34,492 nt of DNA from Cyclobacteriaceae bacterium (GTDB lineage: Bacteria; Bacteroidota; Bacteroidia; Cytophagales; Cyclobacteriaceae). This document shows positions 24,807-34,275 of this stretch, piece by piece. The position numbers were made by a program, and so were the translations under genes. Below the pieces are notes generated by a model that was not told where the DNA came from, made no database searches, and saw only the letters and a list, made by a program, of their open reading frames with translations. How positions within the stretch are numbered: the stretch's first letter is position 1; the number at the start of each line of letters is the position of its first letter. The DNA is taken from positions 41,571 through 76,062 of the forward strand of contig JAGQYK010000010.1 in NCBI GenBank assembly GCA_020436125.1, given 5' to 3'.

Positions 24807-27755
24807 TTAATAATCCTGCGGTGCTGTCTCATTGATTTGAAGATCTCGAACATGACGTTCATACATTTCTTCAAACTTGGTGGCCAAGTCACTTTCTCCA
24901 TTTTCCAGAAGTGTGCTTTGTAGCTCTCCGATGATGTAAATGTTCTTTCTCAATTCGATGGTAAGACCACCACCTTTTCTAATCAGATAGGACGCCATCT
25001 CATCTGCACGTTCACCAATAATATTGGCAATCTCCAGCGCTTTTTCCTTTTCACCCACCTGGAACAACAGGTTAACAGTTTCGGCAGCTGTGTGATCGTA
25101 AGGAACCGCTACGTCAGCCATTTTCTCAATGCTAAACAGCAATGCTTTTCTTGCTTTATCCAGATCACCCTTGTCAATAAGTGCTTGGGCAACTGAATTG
25201 AATGCACTGCGGTGATTCAATACAAAGTTTCTATAATCTTCCGAGTAGTAAATAGTAGGATCATCTAACCCACGATATGAGCATTTATTAACCAAATTGT
25301 CATAACTGAGGTCAGCGTTAACAAAATCTTTCCTTGGATTCGGATTTCTAATCGGGAGTATTCTGCTGGTATTGCCTTCTTGAATCGCATAAGGAGTCAG
25401 GTCTACTTTGAATTGAGAAAGAGAAGTATGGTTGACATAAATTGGTCTTTCCCAGTTATTAGTTGCCAATACATCAAGCATCGCCAAATCTTTTTTCTCC
25501 AGACCACCACCAGTCAGCCTGAATTGCATTTGATCCACCACCAGACTATCCATTCCCTCAGGAATTATGCCCGAAGCCAATACTTTGGCTTTATCTACTT
25601 TTAGGGTGAGCAATTTACTTGGAACTATGTTCCTGTCATCACTGCGTAATTGTGGATGATTCTTACTTAGCAAATCCAGGTATTGTTTGAGGTCAATTGC
25701 ATTGAGTTTCAAATCCATGAATGGCAGATAATCATTAGGTCCACCTTGGCGATAATCATTAAGACTAAGGGTATACTTTAAAGGCTCGCTGTCATTCATT
25801 TTACGCATCGATTGCTCGATGTACCAATCAGTATTGAAATAGCTCAAAACGATTACGCGCATATCCTGTCTATACTCCTCTACTTCTTGGGCATACCACA
25901 GCATGAATGTATCATTATCACCACCAGTATAAAGAATGGCATCCTCTGCACATGAGGCGAGGTAATTCTTACCTGAGTCTACAGAGAAGAAACGATTCGA
26001 TCTGTTGTGGTCGTCCCAACCTTCTGCAGCCATTATGGCTGGGGCAGAAGCACTGATAAGGATAGCGGCAATGGCAGATGCTCTTAGGTTTTTGAGGTAC
26101 CTGCCCAATGTTTCGCCAATAGCGATTACAGAAAACCCGATCCAGAATGCAAATGCATAGGTCGAGCCCGCATAAATGTAATCCCTCTCTCGCGGTTCTA
26201 CCGGAGGAGAATTGAGATAGACAACGATGGCCACACCAAGCATTATAAACAGAAGCCCTACGACAGCAAAATTCTTTGTGTCTCTGGTAAACTGGAAGAA
26301 CATCCCAATCAATCCTAAAACAAAGGGGATCATAAAGAAATTATTTCGACCACCATTCTCTGCTAGTGCTGTCGGTACTTTTTCAAACCATCCGTTGGGT
26401 CCCAACCAATCGGCTCCCTGTTCATCACTTTCTCTTCCGGCATAGTTCCACATAAAATAGCGCATGAACATATACCCAATTTGATGCTTGAACATGAAAT
26501 AAATATTTTGCGAGAAGCTGGGTTGTTGCCCTTCCTTCAGGCCAATAATATTTTTGTAAGAATCAGCATAATCGGAACTCCATGCACGAGGGAAGAAAGT
26601 CTCGTGGTCGTATACATATTCAAATTTCCTGTCTGCTATTTCGTACTTGTCCTTTCCTTTTTTATATACAGGAGCGCCATACTTGATGTCAATTGGCTGA
26701 GAGGTAAATGTTGGCCCGAACATAAGAGGGCGACTTCCGTATTGTTCACGTTTCAAATAACTCACGAAGCTCATTACATCACGCGGTGCATTTTCATTGA
26801 TCGGTGGATTGAAGTTAGAACGGATGACAATAGTTGCATACGAGCAATACCCAATCAAAATGAATGTAGTAGAAAGTAAAAAGGTATTAAGGATTGGCTT
26901 GTTGTTAATCTGACTGTAGCGAATTCCGAATACAAGGCTTCCTATTATTATCAACGAGAATACGATAACGCCAGACCCAAATGGCAGCCCAATGGTATTC
27001 ACAAAGAATATTTCAAAATTTCCTGCTAGGGTAGGTAGCCCTGGCACGATAAAATCATTGATAAAAATGATGATGGCAAAACTCAACACCAAAGCTCCGG
27101 CAATGCCCCAACGGGATGGTTTATATTTTTTGAAATAGTAGATCAGCCCTAGAGCTGGAATGGTGACAAGGTTGAGCATATGGACACCAATGGAAAGCCC
27201 CATCATATAGGCGATAAGAATTAGCCATCGGTTGGCTTTGCTTTCATCTTCAATAACATCCCATTTCAGTATGCCCCAAACCACAAAAGCGGTGAAAAAG
27301 GACGACATGGCATATACTTCGGCTTCTACCGCAGAAAACCAGAACGAATCGGAGAAAGTATAAGCAAGTGCACCAATAAGGCCGGCTCCCATCAAAAGAA
27401 GTGTTTTTGCTGAAGTGGATGAATCAGATTTGTCGATGTTGACCATCTTTCTGCCAAAAAGAGTAATGGACCAGAATAAAAAAAGGATTGTAAAGGCGGA
27501 AGCCAATACACTCATAAAGTTGATCCAATAAGCTACTTGGGTAACATCGCCTAAGGCCAGAAACGAGAAAAGGCGGCCTAGAAGTAAGAAAAGGGGAGCT
27601 CCGGGTGGATGCGGAACTTCCAGTTTGTAAGCCACCGCAATGAATTCTCCGACATCCCAATAACTGGCTGTTTCTTCAAAAGTGAGCCAATAAGTTATTA
27701 ATGCTATCGCAAATGCAATCCAGCCTGTAATGTTATTCGTTCTTTGAAAATTCAT
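24807..27755 (-). CDS. DUF2723 GT-C membrane protein (TMEM260-like), with helical repeat C-terminus
   Basis: This 982-residue protein has an N-terminal half with about a dozen membrane segments and a soluble C-terminal half. The first outside loop carries YWDVGEFIA (D34, E37) followed by PHPPGAPLF, the DUF2723 signature; such acidic residues are the usual catalytic site in GT-C glycosyltransferases. The human relative TMEM260 transfers mannose to proteins, so protein O-mannosylation is a reasonable inference, supported loosely by manC nearby. The last 110 residues (ALIDKGDLDKARKALLFSIEKM onward) look like helical TPR-type repeats. The family is widespread in Bacteroidota; no bacterial function is assumed here. 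Confidence 0.85.
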   Translation of the reverse strand: MNFQRTNNITGWIAFAIALITYWLTFEETASYWDVGEFIAVAYKLEVPHPPGAPLFLLLGRLFSFLALGDVTQVAYWINFMSVLASAFTILFLFWSITLFGRKMVNIDKSDSSTSAKTLLLMGAGLIGALAYTFSDSFWFSAVEAEVYAMSSFFTAFVVWGILKWDVIEDESKANRWLILIAYMMGLSIGVHMLNLVTIPALGLIYYFKKYKPSRWGIAGALVLSFAIIIFINDFIVPGLPTLAGNFEIFFVNTIGLPFGSGVIVFSLIIIGSLVFGIRYSQINNKPILNTFLLSTTFILIGYCSYATIVIRSNFNPPINENAPRDVMSFVSYLKREQYGSRPLMFGPTFTSQPIDIKYGAPVYKKGKDKYEIADRKFEYVYDHETFFPRAWSSDYADSYKNIIGLKEGQQPSFSQNIYFMFKHQIGYMFMRYFMWNYAGRESDEQGADWLGPNGWFEKVPTALAENGGRNNFFMIPFVLGLIGMFFQFTRDTKNFAVVGLLFIMLGVAIVVYLNSPPVEPRERDYIYAGSTYAFAFWIGFSVIAIGETLGRYLKNLRASAIAAILISASAPAIMAAEGWDDHNRSNRFFSVDSGKNYLASCAEDAILYTGGDNDTFMLWYAQEVEEYRQDMRVIVLSYFNTDWYIEQSMRKMNDSEPLKYTLSLNDYRQGGPNDYLPFMDLKLNAIDLKQYLDLLSKNHPQLRSDDRNIVPSKLLTLKVDKAKVLASGIIPEGMDSLVVDQMQFRLTGGGLEKKDLAMLDVLATNNWERPIYVNHTSLSQFKVDLTPYAIQEGNTSRILPIRNPNPRKDFVNADLSYDNLVNKCSYRGLDDPTIYYSEDYRNFVLNHRSAFNSVAQALIDKGDLDKARKALLFSIEKMADVAVPYDHTAAETVNLLFQVGEKEKALEIANIIGERADEMASYLIRKGGGLTIELRKNIYIIGELQSTLLENGESDLATKFEEMYERHVRDLQINETAPQDY

Positions 27756-27879
27756 GAGATGCTATCAAAAATTCAATTTGAAGTGGCGAAAATAAGGAAT
27801 ATTGTTCACAGTCTTTTGAGGCCATTTTGTGGTTTATGTAGCTTGGCATCAATAAATTACCCTTTAGTACGAGAAAAAT

Positions 27880-28986
27880 ATGATGTCTGTTCCCTTCTGC
27901 TCTCTAAAATACGCTCATGATCAGATCAAATATGAGGCAGAGAAGGCTATGGAGGGCGTGTACCGGAGAGGTCAGTTCATTTTAGGGACAGAATTAGAGG
28001 CCTTTGAACATGAATTGGCTACTTATGGTGGTACCCAATATTGCATAGGAGTGGCCAACGGGTTGGATGCACTCTATCTTTCCTTACACCTGCTGGGAAT
28101 CGGGCCAGGAGATGAAGTTATCGTTCCGGCTCACACCTATATCGCAAGTTGGTTGGCGATTACACGTACGGGCGCAAAGGTAGTTCCAGTGGATGCTAAT
28201 TCGGGTAATATGTTAATGGACACTTCACTCGTCACAGCAGCGATAACGGGGAATACCAAAGCTATAATGCCAGTTCATCTTTATGGGGCAGCTTGCGATA
28301 TGTCTCAACTGACAGCCATTGCCAAGGAAAACAACCTTTATATCGTTGAAGACAATGCTCAGGCGCACGGGGCAACCTGGAAAGAAAAGAAGACCGGAAG
28401 CTTCGGGGACTGTAACGCCACCAGTTTTTATCCAACAAAAAATCTGGGTGCACTAGGCGATGGCGGAGCGATAACCACTGATAGCAAGGCGTTGGCAGAA
28501 AGCGCTTTCAGCCTGAGAAACTATGGATCTACTGATCGGTTTACCAATCCAGTGGTAGGAATCAATTCTCGATTGGATGAGTTGCAGGCTGCTGTGCTTC
28601 GCGTGAAGCTGAAATACCTGGATGAATGGAATGAGTTAAGGAGGGTAATAGCCCAATCCTATTTAAAGCAATTAAAAGGAGTAGGTGATATTATACTTCC
28701 AACTGCAAGTTATGCCAGTGTTTATCATCTGTTTGTTATCCGCACGCAGTACCGTGAAGAGTTGAGATCTTTTCTTTTTCAAAAAGGAATAGGAACAACT
28801 GTTCATTATCCTATCCCGCCTCATTTGCAAGGTGCTTATGACTCAATGAGTTTTAAGAAAGGGGTATTTCCTGTGAGTGAAAAACTAGCAGAATCCGTGT
28901 TGAGTTTGCCCATGTGGCCCGGTTTGGAGGAGGAACAGGTTAATTGGGTGGTCAAGCAGATCAAGAAATTCTTTGAGGGCAAATAG
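27880..28986 (+). CDS. DegT/DnrJ/EryC1 family sugar aminotransferase
   Basis: This 368-residue PLP enzyme belongs to the sugar aminotransferase family that puts an amino group on a nucleotide-linked keto-sugar. The PLP lysine is K187 in SFYPTKNLGALGDGG, and the cofactor region EDNAQAHGA lies upstream. VANGLDALYLSLHLLGIGPGDEVIVP and the GINSRLDELQAAVLR motif are typical. It most resembles FdtB/QdtB-type enzymes making 3-amino-3,6-dideoxyhexoses, but position specificity cannot be assigned. Two ATGs lie next to each other at 27880 and 27883; either could be used. Its TAG stop touches the stop of the next, convergent gene with no base between. Confidence 0.92.
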   Translation: MMSVPFCSLKYAHDQIKYEAEKAMEGVYRRGQFILGTELEAFEHELATYGGTQYCIGVANGLDALYLSLHLLGIGPGDEVIVPAHTYIASWLAITRTGAKVVPVDANSGNMLMDTSLVTAAITGNTKAIMPVHLYGAACDMSQLTAIAKENNLYIVEDNAQAHGATWKEKKTGSFGDCNATSFYPTKNLGALGDGGAITTDSKALAESAFSLRNYGSTDRFTNPVVGINSRLDELQAAVLRVKLKYLDEWNELRRVIAQSYLKQLKGVGDIILPTASYASVYHLFVIRTQYREELRSFLFQKGIGTTVHYPIPPHLQGAYDSMSFKKGVFPVSEKLAESVLSLPMWPGLEEEQVNWVVKQIKKFFEGK

Positions 28987-29619
28987 TTAATTATAAACAA
29001 TTGAATAAAAAGCTAACCAAATTAGAAACAGCAGGACATAGGAAGATAGCACGATAAAGACGGCCGTGTTTCTTTTCTTTTTGGCATATACATGGACTCC
29101 ATAGATGAGTGCAACCCAATAAACGACCTCAAAAAGATTGAGAGCTTTGAGGGGATAAACAAACCTTTTTTGAAGTTGTTCCACATCAAAAAGATTGATG
29201 ATTGCTAATGGATAGAAGTTGAGGACCGAATTATAATCAGGGTCAGTATCGATAAACATGAACCAAATGATCTTGATGAATTCAGGAATAATGAAAATAA
29301 ACTCGGAAATAAGGGCGATGGACCAACAATTGCTATAGGTTACTTTGTAACCAAACATGAAGCAACCTACCCAGATAACAAAAGAGATGATGGTAAACTT
29401 CCACAAGTAAACCAGGGGGATAGTGAGGTATTGGATAGTCGTAAAAATCTGAAGAAAACTACCTTCTGGTCGATCCTGTAGGAATTCAAATACGGCAGTT
29501 TCGCTTTCAATAAATGATTTTTTTGTAAACAAAAGGAGGAAAGTGAGAAGGCAGAGGAGTAGGAAAGCTAACCGTTTGTCAGTTTCGTAGAACGAATTGT
29601 ATGCTGAGGTCGTTTCCAT
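28987..29619 (-). CDS. Unknown integral membrane protein (about five membrane segments)
   Basis: I do not recognise this 210-residue protein. It has about five hydrophobic segments (near residues 18-33, 55-85, 100-122, 158-176 and 186-206), two of them long, and many aromatic residues. There is a charged loop, DTDPDYNSVLNFYPL, at about 125-140. The pattern loosely resembles Yip1-type membrane proteins, but no motif makes this firm. The start is an ATG at 29619, 54 bases from the divergent TPR gene. It sits inside the surface-glycan neighbourhood, yet runs against the aminotransferase gene. Confidence 0.7.
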   Translation of the reverse strand: METTSAYNSFYETDKRLAFLLLCLLTFLLLFTKKSFIESETAVFEFLQDRPEGSFLQIFTTIQYLTIPLVYLWKFTIISFVIWVGCFMFGYKVTYSNCWSIALISEFIFIIPEFIKIIWFMFIDTDPDYNSVLNFYPLAIINLFDVEQLQKRFVYPLKALNLFEVVYWVALIYGVHVYAKKKRNTAVFIVLSSYVLLFLIWLAFYSIVYN

Positions 29620-29673
29620 GAATGGTTTTTACTGTTTAGGCGTTAATATTTTGTTTATTTGAAGCCGTTTTAA

Positions 29674-30882
29674 GTGTTCAAAGCTATAGTGAGTAATCTT
29701 AAAATTTATATTCTTTTTTCTATTCTTTTTGTGGGCTTAAATGTTAGTGCTCAGGAAAAAAAAGATACGACACTTATTCTCATCAATGACATACGTGTTC
29801 AGATAGAAGTTACTGAGGCGCTCAACGATTTGTATAATTTTAAGTTTGAAAAAGCGGAGCAGCAGTTTCGGTGGTTTAAGCAGAAATATGCTTGGCACCC
29901 ACTTCCCTATTTTTTGATGGGACTTAGCGAGTGGTGGAAAATTATGCCCAATACGAAGAATAAGGAATATGATGAGCGATTTTTGGCCTACATGGACAGT
30001 ACTATTTTGGTAGCTGAAAACCTTCATAAAAAATCACCCGAGTATCGGATAGAAGCAGCGTTTTTTCTTTCTGCGGCTTACGGTTTTAAAGGACGATTGT
30101 ATTCAGATGAGGAGCGAAAGGATTGGCGAAAAGCCGCTGTAGCAGGGAAAACTGCCTTGAACTACATGGAAGAAAGTAAAGAGAAGCAGGATTTGAGCGT
30201 GGAGTTATTGTTTGGAGACGCTTTATACAATTATTTTTCAGTTTGGGTGCCAGAGAATTATCCTGCACTAAAGCCATTGTTATGGTTCTTTAAGAAAGGG
30301 GATAAACAATTGGGTCTGGATCAATTGACGGAAGTGTCGTACAATGCTTTCTATACGCGAACGGAAGCGATGGTTTGGTTGATGAGAATACTTAATAGCT
30401 ACGAAAACAAGACAGCCAGAGCCTTTCAGTTGTCGGAGTACCTCCATCAAACCTATCCAGATAACCCCTACTTTCATCGCTATTATGCCCGCATGCTCTA
30501 CGGAAGGGGAGGATTTTCAGCGGAGATGGAGCAACAGAGCAAACAAATCATTCAGCGCATCGATAGTGGGATGGTGGGATATGAGGCCACGAGTGGCAGG
30601 TATGCAGCGTTTTTTCTTGGTCAGATGTACGAGCGCCAAAAGCAACTGGATGAAGCGAAGAAATATTATGAGATGGTGGTAAAGTATGCAACAGAAATTG
30701 AAGCCACTGATTCAGGGTATTATCTTTTTTCGCTTATAGCATTAGGCGAGATCAGCGAGAAGCAAGGCGACAAAGCAACTGCAAAAAGGTATTTTACAGA
30801 GGTGAAAAAGAAGTCCAACCGCAAAGACGAAGCCTGGAAGGATGCAAAAAAGAGGCTGAAGGCATTGGAGAAGGGAGATTGA
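29674..30882 (+). CDS. Secreted TPR-repeat protein
   Basis: This 402-residue protein has a signal peptide (ILFSILFVGLNVSAQ) and several tetratricopeptide-like helical pairs, clearest at about residues 45-75 (ALNDLYNFKFEKAEQQFRWF) and 310-390 (FLGQMYERQKQLDEAKKYYE, then GEISEKQGDKATAKRYF). Such proteins act as periplasmic scaffolds; the partner is unknown. A TAA stands directly before the frame and there is no ATG before the signal peptide, so the start must be GTG at 29674 (or GTG at 29689). The polysaccharide membrane gene follows 28 bases later, so they may be cotranscribed. Confidence 0.82.
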   Translation: MFKAIVSNLKIYILFSILFVGLNVSAQEKKDTTLILINDIRVQIEVTEALNDLYNFKFEKAEQQFRWFKQKYAWHPLPYFLMGLSEWWKIMPNTKNKEYDERFLAYMDSTILVAENLHKKSPEYRIEAAFFLSAAYGFKGRLYSDEERKDWRKAAVAGKTALNYMEESKEKQDLSVELLFGDALYNYFSVWVPENYPALKPLLWFFKKGDKQLGLDQLTEVSYNAFYTRTEAMVWLMRILNSYENKTARAFQLSEYLHQTYPDNPYFHRYYARMLYGRGGFSAEMEQQSKQIIQRIDSGMVGYEATSGRYAAFFLGQMYERQKQLDEAKKYYEMVVKYATEIEATDSGYYLFSLIALGEISEKQGDKATAKRYFTEVKKKSNRKDEAWKDAKKRLKALEKGD

Positions 30883-30910
30883 GTATCTTTAAAATCTGAA
30901 GACATAAGTT

Positions 30911-32227
30911 TTGGAACTCCGCGATCTCATAGTTACACCTATTATTATTTTCCTTGTGTACGCAGGGGCTTACTGGATAAGGCCTAGGGTAACAGATTCA
31001 GTCAACAGAAGGTATTTCATTCCAGCGCTTACAGTAAGGATTATTGGCGCTTTGGCTGTAGGGTTTTTATATCAGTTTTATTATGGTGGGGGGGATACTT
31101 TCAATTTTCATACGCACGGGAGTAGGCATGTATGGGAGGCCTTTATAGAAAATCCGATTATTGGAATTAAACTATTGTTGTCAGATGGGACGTATTCTAG
31201 TGGGACTTACAATTATGCTTCAAAGATAATTTTTTATGGGGACTCGGCTTCATATTTTATTGTTAAGGTTGCTTCAATTTTTGATCTTATTACTTTCTCA
31301 TCCTATTCTGCCACTGCAGTGCTTTTTGCTGTTTTAAGTTTTGTCGGGAGTTGGCTTTTATTTCTTGCATTTTATAAGAGATCACAAATGCTGATTAAGT
31401 GGCAGGCAGTTTCAATACTTTTTATTCCTTCTGTAATTTTCTGGGGGTCTGGCCTCATGAAGGACACTTTAACTTTTATGGCAGTTGGATTTTTAACCTA
31501 CTCGGTGGGGGAGATTTTTATCACCAGAAAATTCTTGGTCATTCGATTCATATTATTGCTGACTGGTTTATTTATTCTATTCAATGTCAAAAAATATATT
31601 CTGCTTTGTTATTTACCAGCCGCATTGCTTTGGGTTTTTGCGGGGAGGTTGGCAAGGATAAGATCACTTGCGCTTAAGGTTTTAATTATGCCGATAATAG
31701 CCTTTATGTTAATTCTGTGTGGTTATTATTCTATTATTTTGGTTGGAAAAGATGATCCACGATACGCAATTGATAGGTTAGCAGCTACTGCTAAAATTAC
31801 AGCGTATGATATTGGATTTTATACTGGTCGTGATGCGGGGAGTGGATACAGTCTGGGCGAATTAGATGGTACCTTGAGTGGAATGTTTTATAAAATTCCT
31901 CAGGCAATAAACGTGTCACTGTTTAGGCCCTATATTTGGGAAATTCGAAATCCATTAATGCTGTTATCCGCCATTGAAAGTTTTGTGTTTACAATACTCA
32001 CGCTATACGTGCTTATCTATCGAAGATCTATAATCATTAGATCGATGGGCGACCCAATAATAGTCTTTTGCTTAGTTTTTAGTTTAACATTTGCATTTGC
32101 TGTGGGTATTTCCACATTCAATTTTGGGACATTAGCCAGGTATAAGATCCCCATGCTACCATTTTACGCCTTATCCTTAGGGTATATATTGAATTATTCA
32201 AAAAGGGAGAGGAAAGTTACAGCCTGA
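30911..32227 (+). CDS. Polytopic membrane protein, candidate GT-C glycosyltransferase or polysaccharide polymerase
   Basis: This 438-residue protein has about ten membrane segments. An outside loop after the second segment carries YYGGGDTFNFHTHG with an aspartate (D62), and another carries FWGSGLMKDT; both recall GT-C glycosyltransferases and Wzy/EpsG-type polymerases, though no family match is certain. The start must be TTG at 30911, because a TAA lies two codons upstream and no ATG occurs before the first membrane segments. The gene is A+T-rich (31561-31620 has 16 G/C in 60). Its last 34 bases overlap the end of the convergent glycosyltransferase gene. Likely role: assembly of a surface glycan. 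Confidence 0.7.
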   Translation: MELRDLIVTPIIIFLVYAGAYWIRPRVTDSVNRRYFIPALTVRIIGALAVGFLYQFYYGGGDTFNFHTHGSRHVWEAFIENPIIGIKLLLSDGTYSSGTYNYASKIIFYGDSASYFIVKVASIFDLITFSSYSATAVLFAVLSFVGSWLLFLAFYKRSQMLIKWQAVSILFIPSVIFWGSGLMKDTLTFMAVGFLTYSVGEIFITRKFLVIRFILLLTGLFILFNVKKYILLCYLPAALLWVFAGRLARIRSLALKVLIMPIIAFMLILCGYYSIILVGKDDPRYAIDRLAATAKITAYDIGFYTGRDAGSGYSLGELDGTLSGMFYKIPQAINVSLFRPYIWEIRNPLMLLSAIESFVFTILTLYVLIYRRSIIIRSMGDPIIVFCLVFSLTFAFAVGISTFNFGTLARYKIPMLPFYALSLGYILNYSKRERKVTA

Positions 32228-33267
32228 GATTCAGTTGAATACTTATTTATGACTGTATTTCGGCCATTTTGACCTAGTCTTTTTCTTAGCTCTTCATCAT
32301 CAATTAAGTTTTGGAGGCAATTAACCCACTCTTCTTCTGTTGAAGCGAGGTATCCGTTTTCTCCATGTTGAATAATGTTAGTATTAACTCCAACAGCTGA
32401 CATAACTGTAGGTATTCCTAGAGCCATGTACTGAAGGCCTTTCAAGCCACACTTACCTTTTGACCATTCGTCATCAGGCAACGGCATAATGCCAATATCG
32501 AAATTTTGAAGGTCATCTACTTCCTTATCGAGTCGCCAATTTTTACCTACGATTTCAAGTTTGTGATTTTTAAAAGCACCATCACCTATAACTACGATTT
32601 CAATTTTATTCTGATACTTATTTTTTATTTTTTCAAGCACTGGAACTGCCTCTAAGAAATGATCGATTGTTGTCTTACTTCCACTCCATCCAATGGTTAT
32701 TTTGGCTGTGCTTTTTTTCGTTGAGGGAATGTATTTACTAGTATCAATAGTTGTAGGTATTATTATTACATTAGAATTGATAGGATATGCATAATTGGCT
32801 AGAAATTGGTTGCCAGCAACTACTACATCTGCTGTTCTTATTATTTGAGCCGTTTTAGCGGGGTTCTTGAGAAAATTTAGTTTTTTGTTCGGTGCTGAGA
32901 TTGAAACTTGATTTAGCCAAATGGAATCATCAAAATCATAAATTAACTTTGGTTTTGTTTTTGAAAAAGCCCATTCGAAAAATGCTGTACCTAACATAAA
33001 CGCTTCACGTTGTATGAAGATATAGTCATATCTGTTAGATCTTGCCAGATCATAAAATCTTCGTATAATACTTTTGAAAAGTATCCAACCTTTCGCCAGG
33101 TACTTGCCTTTCTTGTAGAAAATAGAATCATCCAATTCATTTAAAAGAAAGGAGTGTTCGATCATAAATCCATGATCAACAAGAATATTTAGATATTGCT
33201 CGTAGCGAAACCTTTGCGAAGGGGATCTTCCTTCACGATGCATGTCAATGAATAGAATCTTTTTCAC
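32194..33267 (-). CDS. GT4-like glycosyltransferase
   Basis: This 357-residue GT-B glycosyltransferase has an N-terminal domain starting KKILFIDMHREGRSPSQRFR and a C-terminal domain with TIGWSGSKTT, a nucleotide-sugar region GKCGLKGLQYMALGIPTV and HGENGYLA, the latter being the acidic motif of GT4 enzymes. Donor and acceptor are unknown. The start is GTG at 33267: the upstream epimerase stop lies in the same frame four codons before it, and the only nearby ATG would remove the first strand. It begins 9 bases after the epimerase, so the two form an operon. The gene is very A+T-rich (32581-32640 has 14 G/C in 60). Confidence 0.88.
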   Translation of the reverse strand: MKKILFIDMHREGRSPSQRFRYEQYLNILVDHGFMIEHSFLLNELDDSIFYKKGKYLAKGWILFKSIIRRFYDLARSNRYDYIFIQREAFMLGTAFFEWAFSKTKPKLIYDFDDSIWLNQVSISAPNKKLNFLKNPAKTAQIIRTADVVVAGNQFLANYAYPINSNVIIIPTTIDTSKYIPSTKKSTAKITIGWSGSKTTIDHFLEAVPVLEKIKNKYQNKIEIVVIGDGAFKNHKLEIVGKNWRLDKEVDDLQNFDIGIMPLPDDEWSKGKCGLKGLQYMALGIPTVMSAVGVNTNIIQHGENGYLASTEEEWVNCLQNLIDDEELRKRLGQNGRNTVINKYSTESQAVTFLSLFE

Positions 33268-33276
33268 AAGGGTTGA

Positions 33277-34275
33277 TTATTCAATCCAAGAAGGGGGTAA
33301 ATTATCAGTGATTTCAATATTGGAAAATGTGTTGCTTTTTTTGGACCCTGTCTTCAGCGCCCAAGCTCCCATTTTACTTAATCCTTCATGTAGCGGTGTT
33401 GATGGTAAGGTACCAAAAATACTTTCGGCCTTATCGTGGCTGGAATAAGCATGCGCTACCTCGTTACGAGCTTGGAGGTAGTTTATTTTTGTTTCCTCTC
33501 CTAATGCTTTACAAACTTCATTTGCTAATTGGTTAACGGTAAATTGCACGTCCGCCCCTATGTTAAAAATTTGATTTTGAGCTTTTGGAACTGATACTGA
33601 TTTGGCAATAATGGGAATTATGTCTCCAACATAACTGAATGCCCGTGTTTGCGTACCATCTCCAAAAATGGTGAGGGGTTCATTTTTCATTAATTGATTC
33701 ATGAAAATGCCAACCACATTTCGATATTTATCACCAAGGTTTTGGTATTCTCCGTATACATTGTGAGGTCTAAAAATAACATGTTTTAGTCCAAACATCT
33801 CGTAGGCACATTTTAGATCCTGCTCGATGGCAAGTTTAGCTATTCCATAAGGGTCTTCTGGGAGAGGTGTCATGTCTTCGTGCATGGGTAATTGCCCCCT
33901 GCCGTATACCGCAATTGAGGATGTAAAGACAAAGCATTCCACTTTATATTTTATGCTTGCGTTGATAAGATTAATGCTTCCAATAAGATTGTTTTCGTAA
34001 TTAAACTTTCTTATAAAATGGCTTAGACCTTCTGCAGCATAGGCAGCTAAGTGATACACGTAATCGAAGGAGTATTCTTCGAACAGATTAGTTACAGTTT
34101 CAGTACAAACTATGCTGCCTTTTACGAAAATACTTTGCTCTGGTATATTTTCAATAAATCCACCGCTCAAATCATCCAGAACGATAACTCTGTGATTAAG
34201 GCTTAAAAGATGTCTACATAGATGACTTCCCATGAAGCCAGCTCCACCAGTTACTAAAGATGTTTTTGTTTTCAA
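33277..34275 (-). CDS. NAD-dependent epimerase/dehydratase (extended SDR)
   Basis: This 332-residue protein is an extended short-chain dehydrogenase. The NAD site GGAGFMGSH is at 10-18, the catalytic pair is Y143 and K147 in PYGIAK with S120 in FTSS, and the RPHNVYGEYQ stretch is typical of UDP-glucose 4-epimerase-like enzymes. The exact sugar nucleotide is not determined. The start is TTG at 34275: no ATG precedes the glycine motif, and the first one (FMG) lies inside it. The last 30 residues (TGSKKSNTFSNIEITDNLPPSW) extend slightly past the usual fold end. It leads a two-gene unit with the glycosyltransferase. Confidence 0.9.
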   Translation of the reverse strand: MKTKTSLVTGGAGFMGSHLCRHLLSLNHRVIVLDDLSGGFIENIPEQSIFVKGSIVCTETVTNLFEEYSFDYVYHLAAYAAEGLSHFIRKFNYENNLIGSINLINASIKYKVECFVFTSSIAVYGRGQLPMHEDMTPLPEDPYGIAKLAIEQDLKCAYEMFGLKHVIFRPHNVYGEYQNLGDKYRNVVGIFMNQLMKNEPLTIFGDGTQTRAFSYVGDIIPIIAKSVSVPKAQNQIFNIGADVQFTVNQLANEVCKALGEETKINYLQARNEVAHAYSSHDKAESIFGTLPSTPLHEGLSKMGAWALKTGSKKSNTFSNIEITDNLPPSWIE

